From positions 1-64,000 of the forward strand of contig NZ_JBHTJP010000035.1 of the NCBI RefSeq assembly GCF_042676025.1: a stretch of 64,000 nt of DNA, in the 5' to 3' direction. Each line of letters begins with the position of its first letter. Position 1 is the first letter of the stretch. Under the pieces are notes generated by a model. The model was not told the DNA's origin and did no database searches. It saw only the letters and a program-made list of their open reading frames with translations. The DNA comes from Salinimicrobium gaetbulicola. Lineage in GTDB: Bacteria > Bacteroidota > Bacteroidia > Flavobacteriales > Flavobacteriaceae. A program made the position numbers and the translations under genes. Below are positions 24,110 through 33,346 of this stretch, piece by piece.

Positions 24110-25552
24110 ATGATAAAAGGAAAAGTTGCTGACCTTTTGGAAAGCACTCAATATTTACAGGAAGTACAGGTTAAAGGATGGGTTCGCTCTTTCCGAAGTA
24201 ACAGGTTCATTGCATTGAATGACGGTTCTACGATCAACAACCTGCAGTGTGTGGTTGACTTTGAGAAAATGAATGAAGAGCTATTAAAGCGCATTACAGT
24301 TGGTGCCGCCATAAAAGTTACGGGTACGCTCCAGGAGAGTCTTGGCAGTGGCCAGAAAGTGGAGATTCAGGCATCTTCCATTGATATTTTGGGTGATGCA
24401 GATCCTGAAGAGGTAAAACTGACCATACTTTCTCCAAAACGTCACTCCCTTGAAAAGCTCCGCGAACAGGCTCATTTGCGTGTTCGAACGAATACTTTTG
24501 GAGCCGTGATGCGTTTACGTTCTAAATTATCGTACGCTGTACACAGCTATTTTCAGCAGAATAACTTCCATTATGTGAACACACCTATCATAACCGGAAG
24601 TGACGCCGAAGGCGCAGGTGAAATGTTCAAAGTGACCTCTTTTGATCTTGAGAACCCACCTAAAAATGAAGATGGGAGCATCAATTTTAAAGAAGATTTT
24701 TTCGGAAAAGAGACCAATCTAACCGTATCCGGTCAGCTGGAAGCTGAAACTTACGCGCTTGGACTTGGACAGGTTTATACTTTTGGACCAACCTTCCGCG
24801 CAGAAAATTCAAATACCTCAAGACACCTTGCAGAATTCTGGATGGTGGAGCCCGAAATGGCCTTTTGCGACCTTGACGGTAATATGGATATAGCCGAAGA
24901 TTTTATAAAATACGTTCTAAAGTACATTTTAGAGAACTGTAAAGACGATCTTGCTTTTCTGGAACAACGCCTTGCCAACGAAGACAAAGCGAAGCCTGAA
25001 GCTGAAAGAAGTCCTATGTCGCTAACAGACAAGTTAAAATTCGTCATAGAGAACAACTTTAAAAGAGTGAGTTATACAGAGGCGATCGAGATTCTGAAGA
25101 ACTCTAAGCCAAATAAGAAAAAGAAATTCAACTATATCATTGAGGAGTGGGGAGCTGATTTGCAGAGTGAGCACGAGCGCTATCTTGTTGAAAAGCACTT
25201 TAAATGTCCGGTAATACTTTTTGATTACCCTGCAAACATCAAAGCTTTCTATATGCGCCTTAATGAGGATGGGAAAACTGTTCGCGCCATGGATATTCTT
25301 TTCCCGGGAATTGGGGAGATCGTTGGAGGTTCTCAAAGAGAAGAGCGCCTTGACGTATTAAAGCAGAAAATGCAGGCTCTGGGCATCGATGAAAAAGAAC
25401 TTTGGTGGTATCTTGATACCAGAAAGTTTGGAACTTGTGTACACAGTGGTTTCGGACTTGGATTTGAGCGTTTAGTACAGTTTGCTACAGGTATGTCAAA
25501 CATCAGGGATGTAATTCCATTCCCACGCACACCGCTTAATGCAGAATTCTAA
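24110..25552 (+). CDS. asnS: Asparaginyl-tRNA synthetase
   Basis: A 480-residue class IIb synthetase that charges tRNA-Asn. The N-terminal OB-fold anticodon-binding domain (about residues 1-110, 'VKGWVRSFRSNRFIALNDGST') is followed by the catalytic core: 'GPTFRAENSNTSRHLAEFWMVEPE' (motif 2) and 'GFGLGFERLVQFATGMSNIRDVIPFPR' (motif 3). 'HSGFG' and the absence of the AspRS-type GAD insertion distinguish it from AspS, which is also present at 49673. Presence of AsnRS means Asn-tRNA is made directly. Confidence 0.97.
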   Translation: MIKGKVADLLESTQYLQEVQVKGWVRSFRSNRFIALNDGSTINNLQCVVDFEKMNEELLKRITVGAAIKVTGTLQESLGSGQKVEIQASSIDILGDADPEEVKLTILSPKRHSLEKLREQAHLRVRTNTFGAVMRLRSKLSYAVHSYFQQNNFHYVNTPIITGSDAEGAGEMFKVTSFDLENPPKNEDGSINFKEDFFGKETNLTVSGQLEAETYALGLGQVYTFGPTFRAENSNTSRHLAEFWMVEPEMAFCDLDGNMDIAEDFIKYVLKYILENCKDDLAFLEQRLANEDKAKPEAERSPMSLTDKLKFVIENNFKRVSYTEAIEILKNSKPNKKKKFNYIIEEWGADLQSEHERYLVEKHFKCPVILFDYPANIKAFYMRLNEDGKTVRAMDILFPGIGEIVGGSQREERLDVLKQKMQALGIDEKELWWYLDTRKFGTCVHSGFGLGFERLVQFATGMSNIRDVIPFPRTPLNAEF

Positions 25553-25594
25553 AAATCCTTTCCTAAAGTAGTCATAAAACAATCTGCAAAGTTT

Positions 25595-25602
25595 TACGTT
25601 TG
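25595..25602 (+). promoter_or_regulatory. Probable -7 element of rpoN
   Basis: TACGTTTG fits TAnnTTTG, 40 bases before the rpoN ATG. No clear -33 TTTG at the right distance. Confidence 0.45.
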
Positions 25603-25642
25603 GAGATTGTTTTTTTATTTTTATAGAAAGCCCATTAAATCT

Positions 25643-27103
25643 ATGCTTAAACAGCAATTAAATCTAAAATTATCTCAGAAGCTCTCTCCGCAGCAGATTC
25701 AGCTGATGAAGCTTATTCAATTGCCTACCCAGGCCTTTGAACAAAGACTTAAGCAGGAAATGGAAGAAAACCCGGCTCTTGAAGGCGGGAAAGAGGAAAA
25801 GGAGGAATACGAGGATGAATTTAGTACAGATGACTACCAGGATGATGATCCGGGAAATGAGTCTATTGAGGCAGAGATCGATGTAGATGAATACCTTAGT
25901 GATGACGAGATTCCCAGTTACCGACTGCAGGCCAATAACTATAGTGCAGATGATGAAGACAAACACGTTCCTTATGCATCTGGCACCTCTTTCACCCAAT
26001 TTTTAAAAACCCAATTAAGTACCCTGCGACTTTCAGATGACGAAAAAGAGATAGCAGAATTTTTGGTTGGAAGCGTTGATGAAAGCGGGTACATTAGAAG
26101 GTCAACTCAGGATATCGTTGATGACCTGGCCTTTACTCAAAATGTTTACACTGATGAGGCCAAGGTTGAAAAAGTACTCAAATATGTACATGAACTGGAT
26201 CCGGCCGGAGTTGGAGCACGCTCCCTTCAGGAGTGCCTTTTAATTCAACTCAACCGCAAGGAACCCACCAAACAGGTCTCACTTGCTGCAGATATTATTG
26301 AAAAATCCTTTGATCAATTCAGTAAGAAGCATTATCAAAAATTGCTTTCCAAACACGATATTTCCGAAGATGAATTACGTGAAGCAATTGACGTAATTGA
26401 ACATTTGAACCCGAAACCGGGAGGCGCCTATGCGGGCAATACCAGAATGGTGGAACATGTAATCCCAGATTTCACCATTAAGATCGTTGACGGCGAACTG
26501 GAACTGAGCTTGAATGGCCGGAATGCTCCGGAAATGCATGTTTCCAAAGATTATAGTGAAATGCTGAAGGGTTACAAGGCTTCCAAGGAAAAGTCAAAGG
26601 CCCAGAAGGATGCAGTCATGTTCATCAAACAAAAACTCGATGCGGCCAAGTGGTTTATCGAAGCCATTAAGCAGCGACAAACAACGCTGTTTGTTACTAT
26701 GAGCGCCATAATGAATTACCAGAAAGAATATTTCCTTTCCGGTGATGAACGAAACTTGAAACCCATGATCCTCAAGGACATTGCTGATGAGATCGATATG
26801 GATGTGTCAACGGTTTCAAGGGTTGCTAACAGTAAATATGTTGATACCCCATATGGGACAAAACTCATCAAGGATTTCTTCTCAGAATCTATGAAAAATG
26901 ACCAGGGAGAAGATGTTTCAACAAGAGAGATCAAGAAGATCCTTGAAATTACCATTGATGAAGAGAATAAACGCAGACCATTAACCGACGAGAAGCTGGC
27001 AAAAATGCTGAAGGAGAAAGGATATCCTATTGCGCGAAGAACGGTTGCCAAATACAGGGAACAGCTTGACATTCCTGTCGCCCGTTTACGCAAAGAAATT
27101 TAA
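25643..27103 (+). CDS. rpoN: RNA polymerase sigma-54 factor
   Basis: The ATG at 25643 gives 486 residues starting MLKQQLNLKLSQKLSPQQIQLMKLIQLPT, the usual glutamine-rich activator-interacting region; a frame extension to 25607 was rejected. An acidic region II (about residues 50-110) precedes the core-binding domain ('LNPKPGG'), the helix-turn-helix ('LKDIADEIDMDVSTVSRVANSKYV') and the RpoN box (ARRTVAKYRE). It directs core polymerase to -24/-12 promoters, opened by AAA+ activators, none of which is in this window. It shares a TAATG stop/start overlap with the next gene. Confidence 0.97.
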   Translation: MLKQQLNLKLSQKLSPQQIQLMKLIQLPTQAFEQRLKQEMEENPALEGGKEEKEEYEDEFSTDDYQDDDPGNESIEAEIDVDEYLSDDEIPSYRLQANNYSADDEDKHVPYASGTSFTQFLKTQLSTLRLSDDEKEIAEFLVGSVDESGYIRRSTQDIVDDLAFTQNVYTDEAKVEKVLKYVHELDPAGVGARSLQECLLIQLNRKEPTKQVSLAADIIEKSFDQFSKKHYQKLLSKHDISEDELREAIDVIEHLNPKPGGAYAGNTRMVEHVIPDFTIKIVDGELELSLNGRNAPEMHVSKDYSEMLKGYKASKEKSKAQKDAVMFIKQKLDAAKWFIEAIKQRQTTLFVTMSAIMNYQKEYFLSGDERNLKPMILKDIADEIDMDVSTVSRVANSKYVDTPYGTKLIKDFFSESMKNDQGEDVSTREIKKILEITIDEENKRRPLTDEKLAKMLKEKGYPIARRTVAKYREQLDIPVARLRKEI

Positions 27104-27708
27104 TGAAGTTCCTCTTAAAGTTGGCCTCCTACCTCTTTCATCCTATTTGGATGCCATTTGCGGGCTCTTTACTTTATTTTATAACATCACCCAGATTTTT
27201 TCCTGAATCGGTCATTAAAGCCAAAATACTGGCTATCTCGATCCTGACGATCTTCATTCCCTATGTCTTCGTCATGTTACTTAAAACAATTGGTAAATCA
27301 AAATCCCACTTTTTTCCAGATGTGCGGGAACGCAAAATGCCTTTATTATTCAATTCCCTGGTTTACCTGCTCACCCTTAAACTGGTCTTGGACTCCTTTG
27401 ACTACCCTGAATTATATTTTTTCTTTTTAGGGGTATTCATTGCCACCATGACCGCTCTGTCAATGGTTTACTTAAATTTCAAGGTAAGTCTTCATATGAT
27501 AGGACTGGCAGGATTGACAAGTTTCTTGATTTTACTGAGCATTCATTTTAACCTGAACCTAATTTTCACCATTAGCTTTTTTATTGCAGTAACAGGATTA
27601 ACAGCCACCTCAAGGCTTACCCAAAAAGCACATACCACAAAAGAGTTAATTATAGGCCTTCTGGTTGGAGCTATTCCGCAATTTTTTCTGGCAATACTCT
27701 GGTTATAA
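27103..27708 (+). CDS. Membrane protein downstream of rpoN
   Basis: A 201-residue, very hydrophobic protein with about six membrane segments. Its N-terminal 'SYLFHPIWMPFAGSLLYF' is a conserved-looking feature of Bacteroidota proteins usually annotated only as hypothetical membrane proteins; a distant relation to PAP2-type phosphatases has been considered for such sequences, but I see no PAP2 motif here. Its ATG overlaps the rpoN stop by one base, so it is translationally coupled to sigma-54. Its last six bases overlap the 3' end of the convergent barrel gene. Confidence 0.75.
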   Translation: MKFLLKLASYLFHPIWMPFAGSLLYFITSPRFFPESVIKAKILAISILTIFIPYVFVMLLKTIGKSKSHFFPDVRERKMPLLFNSLVYLLTLKLVLDSFDYPELYFFFLGVFIATMTALSMVYLNFKVSLHMIGLAGLTSFLILLSIHFNLNLIFTISFFIAVTGLTATSRLTQKAHTTKELIIGLLVGAIPQFFLAILWL

Positions 27709-28407
27709 AAGGAAGAACATTAAACCAACCTGGAAGGTTTTAAGATCTACCTGCTCACCATCAATTAGGGCATCTTCATTAAAAAAGGAATTCAGACTGT
27801 AGTAGAAGTTAAAGTTAAAGGTGTTGTATCCGAAAGTAAATGTTGCCCCCAATCTAAATCTATTGAATTCAGGAACATCTGTTTGTTTAACAGTAAGTTC
27901 GGGCTGCACAAATTTAGAACGGAAGTAATAAACGTATGAAGGCCTGAGACCAGCGTAAATTCGCCAAAATTTATAAGACTCGGGAGTTGAAGTTCTCCAT
28001 CTGAATTGTAGCGGTAGATCTATAGCCTGTGTAGAGAATCTATTCTTATCAAATTCAATTTCCTCTGCGTCTAAATTGATGAAATTGGTGTTGCCTTCTG
28101 CATCCTCCCCTAAAAAGAGATTTTGACCATAGGTATTGATAGACCACCCTAAACCAACTCCAAGAGCTACATTTCGTCTTTGGTTAAGCGGAAAATCTCT
28201 CACAAAACCTGTATGAAATCCCCCTGAGAATTGCTTCCCCGTAATACCATCGGGTGTACCCATTAATAAATTATAAGTGAAGCCAAAATAGATCTGGTCT
28301 TCTCTATAAAGACTATCTACTGTAGACTCATTATTTTCCTGAGCTACGGCCTCGGGAAAGTTTACGAAACCCAGAAGAAGAAAAAAAAGGCAAAAATATT
28401 TGCTCAT
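27703..28407 (-). CDS. PorT-family outer membrane beta-barrel protein
   Basis: With the start at 28407 the product has 234 residues: signal peptide about 1-22 (ends VAQ/E), then strand-rich sequence with alternating hydrophobic residues ('YFGFTYNLLMGTP', 'ALGVGLGWSINTYG', 'LPLQFRWRT', 'FRLGATFTFGYNTFNFNFYYSLNSFF') and a terminal 'FQVGLMFFLL'. Size and pattern fit the PorT/outer-membrane-barrel (OMP_b-brl_2) family. PorT proper belongs to type IX secretion, but this family is large and I would not claim that role. It follows the exbD genes on the same strand after a probable terminator, so partial read-through is possible. Confidence 0.8.
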   Translation of the reverse strand: MSKYFCLFFLLLGFVNFPEAVAQENNESTVDSLYREDQIYFGFTYNLLMGTPDGITGKQFSGGFHTGFVRDFPLNQRRNVALGVGLGWSINTYGQNLFLGEDAEGNTNFINLDAEEIEFDKNRFSTQAIDLPLQFRWRTSTPESYKFWRIYAGLRPSYVYYFRSKFVQPELTVKQTDVPEFNRFRLGATFTFGYNTFNFNFYYSLNSFFNEDALIDGEQVDLKTFQVGLMFFLL

Positions 28408-28458
28408 TGCACAGGTTTTGAACAAAGATAGAATTAAAGTAAGAGTCTAAATAAAAAA

Positions 28459-28487
28459 ATCCCCTTTCAACAAAGTTAAAAGAGGAT
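28459..28487 (-). terminator. Terminator after the second exbD
   Basis: ATCCTCTTTTAAC pairs with GTTGAAAGGGGAT on the minus strand (a few G-U pairs, loop TTT), followed by a run of seven T. Confidence 0.7.
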
Positions 28488-28515
28488 CCTTTATATAAAT
28501 AAGTAATGATAAGAT

Positions 28516-28998
28516 TTACTCCATATTTTGAGCAGCATCTCCCGTACGGGTGGTGTAGTTGATCTTAAGCGCTTCAGCTTTTCTCAATTCCTGCTTGATA
28601 TCTGAAACTAATCCCATGTTTGTTTCCTTGTCAACCTTTAAGGCTGTAGTAAGGAATGGAACAAGTTCTTCCCTTTTGGTTTCCCTTTCAGAATAAATGA
28701 ACTGCTGAATTTCACTCACATCCGCAAAATTATCGTTCAACTGGATACGAGCTTCAGTACCAAAACTGGATTTATATCGTGAACTGGGCTTCCCTGCATA
28801 GATGTACATCACCAGGTCTTTCTTGTCAAGTTTCTCAACCTGATCAGCGAAAGGCAATGTATTCTCCACCTTCAACGTAGTCTCCCGCATCGTGGTAGCC
28901 ACCATGAAGAAGAAAAGTAGCATGAACACGATATCCGGTAAAGACGCGGTATTAACAGCAGGTAGTTCACTACTCTTTTTCTTTGTGAATTTAGCCAT
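28516..28998 (-). CDS. exbD: ExbD/TolR family biopolymer transporter (second copy)
   Basis: A 160-residue protein with a short cytoplasmic N-terminus, one membrane helix (about residues 20-42: 'ASLPDIVFMLLFFFMVATTM') that contains the essential Asp of the ExbD/TolR family, and a periplasmic domain. It would couple the proton flow through ExbB to movement of a periplasmic partner. Start 19 bases after the stop of the first exbD: same operon. The two ExbD proteins differ strongly outside the helix, so heteromeric pairing with ExbB is likely. Confidence 0.88.
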   Translation of the reverse strand: MAKFTKKKSSELPAVNTASLPDIVFMLLFFFMVATTMRETTLKVENTLPFADQVEKLDKKDLVMYIYAGKPSSRYKSSFGTEARIQLNDNFADVSEIQQFIYSERETKREELVPFLTTALKVDKETNMGLVSDIKQELRKAEALKINYTTRTGDAAQNME

Positions 28999-29017
28999 TT
29001 TAAAAATTTTTGTTCAA

Positions 29018-29629
29018 TTAATTACTCTTCGGTTCAGCTTCTGATAACTTCTGAGGCCACATATCTTTGATCTCCTGGATTCTTTCTTTCAAAAGGTCCT
29101 TATTACCACGATAGTTTACATCATCATAATCAGCTTCCATCTTCGTGAAACTCTTTCCGTATAAACGTTGAGCAGTTCTATCACGTAGTTCGTTATATGC
29201 TGCTACCAGTTCATTCTGTACTGCAATATAAGTACCGTATTCAGTTTGACGGTCATTAACCAACATGATTACAGCCTTATCTGGATTATCAGAGGATTCT
29301 GGACTTTTGGCGCCTTGACAATAATCACATGCCTCAGGCCCTACTCCTCCTCCGTTATCAAGGAACTTTTTGGCAGCTTCTCTAAGATCGCCAAGTTCCA
29401 TGATTTCATCTTCTACAAAGAGTTGATTGTTTCGGTTTACAATCACCTGGAAGATGTTTTTCTGCTTAATAATTGGCGGTTCCACTTCCTCTTCCTGCAT
29501 TGGCGGCAACTTTCGGCTAATACCACTATCTGTTTCGATAGTTGTGGTCACCAAAAAGAAGATTAAAAGCAGGAAGGCGATATCGGCCATCGAACCGGCA
29601 TTTACTTCAGGTGAAGATCGTCTTGGCAT
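29018..29629 (-). CDS. exbD: ExbD/TolR family biopolymer transporter (first copy)
   Basis: A 203-residue ExbD: basic N-terminus 'MPRRSSPEVNAGSMADIAFLLLIFFLVTTTIETD' with the helix Asp16, then a periplasmic domain longer than usual (family about 140). The extension includes 'GPEACDYCQGAKSPESSDNP' around residues 94-113 with a CxxC pair, which could form a disulphide or bind a metal. It lies between a small membrane protein gene and the second exbD and is co-transcribed with them. Confidence 0.88.
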   Translation of the reverse strand: MPRRSSPEVNAGSMADIAFLLLIFFLVTTTIETDSGISRKLPPMQEEEVEPPIIKQKNIFQVIVNRNNQLFVEDEIMELGDLREAAKKFLDNGGGVGPEACDYCQGAKSPESSDNPDKAVIMLVNDRQTEYGTYIAVQNELVAAYNELRDRTAQRLYGKSFTKMEADYDDVNYRGNKDLLKERIQEIKDMWPQKLSEAEPKSN

Positions 29630-29635
29630 AATTTG

Positions 29636-30073
29636 CTATTTAATAAGTTTTTTCACTCCAGAAACAACCATCAACAAAATTGCTGTTGCAGCAAGGATGT
29701 AGAAAGTCACTAATCCTGCACCAACCCAATGAGTCGTACTTGCTGAAAATACTTCTCCGTCAGACATGGTCATTTCAGTTCCGCTGGTTACTAAGTAAGA
29801 GATCACTACTATCAGTAAAAATGCACCAACAGAAAGTAATGTCTTCTTAATATTACCTGTGAACAGACCTTTGATCACGAAGACCAGTACCAGCAATACA
29901 ATAAGTGCAAATATGATGTACGCCACAATTAAAAATGGTGTAACCACACTCGCCTGTAGGTCGGCAGAGCTCTCGATAGCCTCATCTCCGGCAAGTAGTA
30001 CTCTACCCCAAAGGATAAGTCCTAATACTCCGATTACGAGCGCTAAATATTTTAAAATTTTATGTAAGGTCAT
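29636..30073 (-). CDS. Small membrane protein in the exb operon
   Basis: A 145-residue protein with four probable membrane helices (about residues 8-27, 45-70, 78-95 and 115-138) and very short loops. No family recognised. It sits 6 bases upstream of exbD and 18 bases downstream of exbB on the same strand, so it is firmly inside the operon; an accessory role in the ExbBD motor is inferred from that position only. Confidence 0.75.
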   Translation of the reverse strand: MTLHKILKYLALVIGVLGLILWGRVLLAGDEAIESSADLQASVVTPFLIVAYIIFALIVLLVLVFVIKGLFTGNIKKTLLSVGAFLLIVVISYLVTSGTEMTMSDGEVFSASTTHWVGAGLVTFYILAATAILLMVVSGVKKLIK

Positions 30074-30091
30074 AATATAAGTTCGGTATTG

Positions 30092-30898
30092 TTATACTCT
30101 TCTTTTGTTCTTGTAGTCAACTAACATATCGATCAACGTGATGGAAGCATCTTCCATATCGTTTACGATTCTATCGATTTTAGCGATAATGTAGTTGTAG
30201 AAGATCTGAAGAATAATAGCAACGATCAAACCGAATACTGTAGTAAGAAGTGCTACTTTAATACCTCCGGCAACTAATGATGGTTGCATATCTCCTGCTG
30301 CTTCAATTTTATCGAAGGCCTGGATCATACCAATTACAGTACCCATGAACCCAAGCATTGGAGCCAAAGCAATGAATAAAGATACCCAAGATACGTTTTT
30401 CTCTAATTGTCCCATTTGAACACCACCATAAGCTACAACAGCTTTTTCAGCAGCCTCTGTGCTTTCGTCTGCACGGTCAAGACCCTGGTAGTAGATAGAA
30501 GCAACAGGTCCTTTTGTATTTCTACAAACTTCCTTAGCAGCTTCGATTCCTCCTGTGTTCAATGCGTCCTCAACTTCCTGAGCTAACTTCTTAGTGTTAG
30601 TAGTAGAAAGGTTAAGGTAAATGATTCTTTCAATGGCAATCGCCAAACCTAGGATCAAACACAAAAGAACGATCCCCATAAATCCGGGACCACCTTCAAT
30701 AAAACGCTTTTTAAGCTCTTGGTGAAAACCTTCGCTTTCAGCCTCAACATCATCGGAAGCAGCAGCCGCCTCATCATCTTGCTGAACAAAGTTCATCATA
30801 GTCGCTGGCAAGGCATTTACGTTATTTGTCGCATTTACATTTACGGCTCCGAACACCATAATTGTAGCGATTACCAAAATTGAAAATAATCTTTTCAT
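30092..30898 (-). CDS. exbB: MotA/TolQ/ExbB proton channel family protein
   Basis: A 268-residue protein with an N-terminal signal-like helix (about residues 3-23), an acidic linker (AAAASDDVEAESEG), then three membrane helices of the TolQ/ExbB type: 'GPGFMGIVLLCLILGLAIAIERIIYL', 'VSWVSLFIALAPMLGFMGTVIGMIQAF' and 'GGIKVALLTTVFGLIVAIILQIFYNYI', with the conserved LGxxGTVxGM and the Thr of helix 3. ExbB pentamers surround an ExbD dimer and use the proton gradient to drive TonB or analogous partners. No tonB is in the operon. First gene of the four-gene exbB-X-exbD-exbD unit. Confidence 0.92.
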   Translation of the reverse strand: MKRLFSILVIATIMVFGAVNVNATNNVNALPATMMNFVQQDDEAAAASDDVEAESEGFHQELKKRFIEGGPGFMGIVLLCLILGLAIAIERIIYLNLSTTNTKKLAQEVEDALNTGGIEAAKEVCRNTKGPVASIYYQGLDRADESTEAAEKAVVAYGGVQMGQLEKNVSWVSLFIALAPMLGFMGTVIGMIQAFDKIEAAGDMQPSLVAGGIKVALLTTVFGLIVAIILQIFYNYIIAKIDRIVNDMEDASITLIDMLVDYKNKRRV

Positions 30899-30968
30899 TA
30901 CTTTTTGTCTTATTTTAATTAGTTAACGGGTTAAAGATATAAATATTTATTCAAATAAAAATAACTTG

Positions 30969-31056
30969 CAGAGAGGAAGGGATTCGAACCCTCGATACGC
31001 TTTTGGCGTATACACACTTTCCAGGCGTGCGCCTTCGACCACTCGGCCACCTCTCT
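30969..31056 (-). tRNA. tRNA-Ser(GGA)
   Basis: 88 nucleotides with acceptor stem AGAGAGG/CCTCTCT, discriminator G, a D-arm (GCCGAGTGGTCGAAGGC), anticodon loop CTGGAAA giving anticodon GGA, a long class II variable arm (TACGC...GCGTA) and the T-loop GGTTCGAATCC. The long variable arm and G73 confirm serine. The CCA end is not encoded. Confidence 0.95.
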
Positions 31057-31139
31057 AAAAATATAAAATTACCGCTTTTTTCAACGGTGCGCCAAATAAC
31101 GAAAAAAATAATTTGCTGGTCAAGAAACAACCTGACTTT

Positions 31140-32168
31140 TTACGTTATTTCGCCCCTTAAAGACGTTTCAAAGATCGTCTTGAAAACTTTGGGAGATAAA
31201 TCTTTCGCCAACAGGTACATCACCTTCGCCACAGCGGCCTCAGTCGTGATATCTTTTCCTGAAATTACACCTGCCTTTTTTAGCTGTGTACTTGTTTCGT
31301 ATTGACCCATGGCAACACTTCCTCCAATACATTGAGTTACGTTCACTACAACCACTCCTCTGGAAATGGTATTCTTTACAAGGTCCACGAACCATTCCTC
31401 GGTCGGTGCATTGCCACTACCATAGGTTTCCAGGATCACCCCCTTAAGATCTTCTTTGGAAAAAATATGCTCCAACAAAGAACGGTTGATGCCCGGGAAG
31501 ATCTTAACCAAAGCAATGCGATCGTCAAGCCCTTTATGAAGCTTCATTTTCCTTCTGCGGTTCGGTTTCCACAAAACAGCATCATTCACTGCAAGGTGAA
31601 CGCCAGACTCTACTAAAGGGGGATAATTCAGGGATGAAAAAGCCTGAAAATGCTCTGCATTGATCTTTGTGGTCCTGTTTCCCCTGTATAATTTATACTC
31701 AAAATATAATCCCACCTCGGTGATCACAGGTCGGCCATGCTTCTGCAAACCGGCGATCTGTATACTGGTAATGAGGTTTTCCTTGGCATCTGTTCGAAGA
31801 TCCCCTATAGGCAATTGCGAACCCGTAAGTATGATGGGCTTGGATAGATTCTCAAACATAAAGCTTAACGCTGAAGCACTGTAAGACATGGTGTCGCTGC
31901 CGTGAAGCACCACAAAACCATCATATTTATCGTAATTCTCTTCAATGATCTCTGCCATCTGTAACCAAAATGACGGACGCATATTTGAAGAATCTATAGG
32001 TTTACTGAAACTTACAGTTTCAATACTGTGCTCAAGTAATTTTAATTCAGGGATATTTTGAAGTAACTCGTCAAAATTAAAGGCCTTTAAAGCCCCGGTC
32101 TCAAAATCTTTCACCATACCAATGGTACCACCGGTATAGATCAACAGGATATTAGAGCTGGTCTTCAT
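31140..32168 (-). CDS. ansA: L-asparaginase, type I
   Basis: A 342-residue cytoplasmic-type asparaginase: 'ILLIYTGGTIGMVKD' with the nucleophilic Thr, 'DGFVVLHGSDTMSYSASALSFMFENLSKPIILTGSQLPI' with the second catalytic Thr and Asp, and 'GVILETYGSGNAP' in the C-terminal domain. No signal peptide, consistent with the low-affinity cytoplasmic AnsA class. It hydrolyses asparagine to aspartate and ammonia. Its start overlaps the end of the upstream acyltransferase gene by 17 bases, so the two are co-translated. Confidence 0.93.
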   Translation of the reverse strand: MKTSSNILLIYTGGTIGMVKDFETGALKAFNFDELLQNIPELKLLEHSIETVSFSKPIDSSNMRPSFWLQMAEIIEENYDKYDGFVVLHGSDTMSYSASALSFMFENLSKPIILTGSQLPIGDLRTDAKENLITSIQIAGLQKHGRPVITEVGLYFEYKLYRGNRTTKINAEHFQAFSSLNYPPLVESGVHLAVNDAVLWKPNRRRKMKLHKGLDDRIALVKIFPGINRSLLEHIFSKEDLKGVILETYGSGNAPTEEWFVDLVKNTISRGVVVVNVTQCIGGSVAMGQYETSTQLKKAGVISGKDITTEAAVAKVMYLLAKDLSPKVFKTIFETSLRGEIT

Positions 32169-33294
32169 TCAGTCCTTTTTTATTTAAAACCGGATTGGCA
32201 TACATTAAAAGATAGCTATTTACCTCCAGGGCATTTTTAAAATCTACCCTCCTGGTGAGACGCCTTTCAAACTGCCTTTTCTCTTTAACACTATAATATT
32301 CCTCAAAGCGGGATTTTCCGCTTAATAGGTCACAAGCTATATAATTGGCGGGCCACAGCCTGTAATTCCTATGTATCTGCTTATCAATATAAGAGGTCAA
32401 ACTCTGTAATTGCTCATTTACAGAAATCGAGCCCTCCTCAAGTTTTTCAAATTCCGAAGCACTAATAGGCTCTCCCGCGCTTAGATGGATCCTACCTTTA
32501 TTACCTAACGCGCCCTTTAAAATTGATTTAAAATCTTCATTGGCCGATTTAATATAGATAGTTTCCATGCGTTTTGCAAGGATCTCAGGCATCTTCAAGA
32601 CATCTGTAGGATCAAATTCATAAGAAATAGAAACCGGAACGATCTTAAGCTTTGATAGGTATTGAGCTACAGTATCATCATGCTTAGCCATAGCCAGCAT
32701 CTTAAGAACCCCCTGCTGGGTATGGTCATTCCCATCTTTAGTCCTTCCCTCGCGCTGCGCCATCCAAACAGATCTTTTTTCTTCAAGAATGAGCTGACGA
32801 ATATATTCGGAAAGTTTTTGAGAGCTTTTGAGCATCTCCCTTGGCCCTAGTCCTCTTTTGACCAGAAAGTTCCTGTTCAATTTTGAAAGGGCCAGCAAAA
32901 ATGGTTTCTGCACAAGGTTATCTCCAATCGCCGAAGCGGTCATTTTGAGATCGGCTTCATACAAAACGCAATTCAGCAGAGAAGTATCAAGAACTATATC
33001 CCGGTGATTTGAAATATACAGATAAGCCTCGTCTTTTTTAAGGTTATCAAAGCCTGAATAAGTAAGCCCTTCTGAACTTTTCTCCAGCACCTTTTGAACG
33101 GTAAGGTAAATGATCTTGGTTTGGAAATCCCGAATGGAATGACAACTCAGAACCTTTTCTTCAATAGCCGAAAAAGCAGCGTTGGGAAACGTAAACTGCA
33201 ATAAGGCCTTAATCATGGGGTGTTTTACATATTCGCGAAGTGCCTGCTGCACTTCATCCTCATTATAAAACCGAATATCATCGTAATTTGCCAC
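32152..33294 (-). CDS. Glycerol-3-phosphate/lysophosphatidic acyltransferase family protein
   Basis: A 380-residue LPLAT-superfamily protein with the acyltransferase motifs 'YISNHRDIVLDTSLL' (NHxxxxD, about residues 96-110), 'RNFLVKRGLG' and 'WMAQREGRTKDGND' (about residues 178-191). The N-terminal third is longer than in PlsC and there is no obvious membrane helix, closer to GPAT/'glycerol acyltransferase' proteins of Bacteroidota. It would acylate a glycerophosphate or lipid acceptor. The 3' end overlaps ansA; a 52-base gap separates it from tatD upstream, suggesting one transcript tatD-acyltransferase-ansA. Confidence 0.85.
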   Translation of the reverse strand: MANYDDIRFYNEDEVQQALREYVKHPMIKALLQFTFPNAAFSAIEEKVLSCHSIRDFQTKIIYLTVQKVLEKSSEGLTYSGFDNLKKDEAYLYISNHRDIVLDTSLLNCVLYEADLKMTASAIGDNLVQKPFLLALSKLNRNFLVKRGLGPREMLKSSQKLSEYIRQLILEEKRSVWMAQREGRTKDGNDHTQQGVLKMLAMAKHDDTVAQYLSKLKIVPVSISYEFDPTDVLKMPEILAKRMETIYIKSANEDFKSILKGALGNKGRIHLSAGEPISASEFEKLEEGSISVNEQLQSLTSYIDKQIHRNYRLWPANYIACDLLSGKSRFEEYYSVKEKRQFERRLTRRVDFKNALEVNSYLLMYANPVLNKKGLNEDQL

Positions 33295-33346
33295 TATTAT
33301 TACTTTAGGGTTAGCAAATGAACAAAAATTAAAATAATTCCTCCCC

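Noticed and set aside
27703..28407. The barrel gene as porT/sprT of type IX secretion
   Set aside because: Only general barrel features are visible and no other secretion genes are present; the family is broad.
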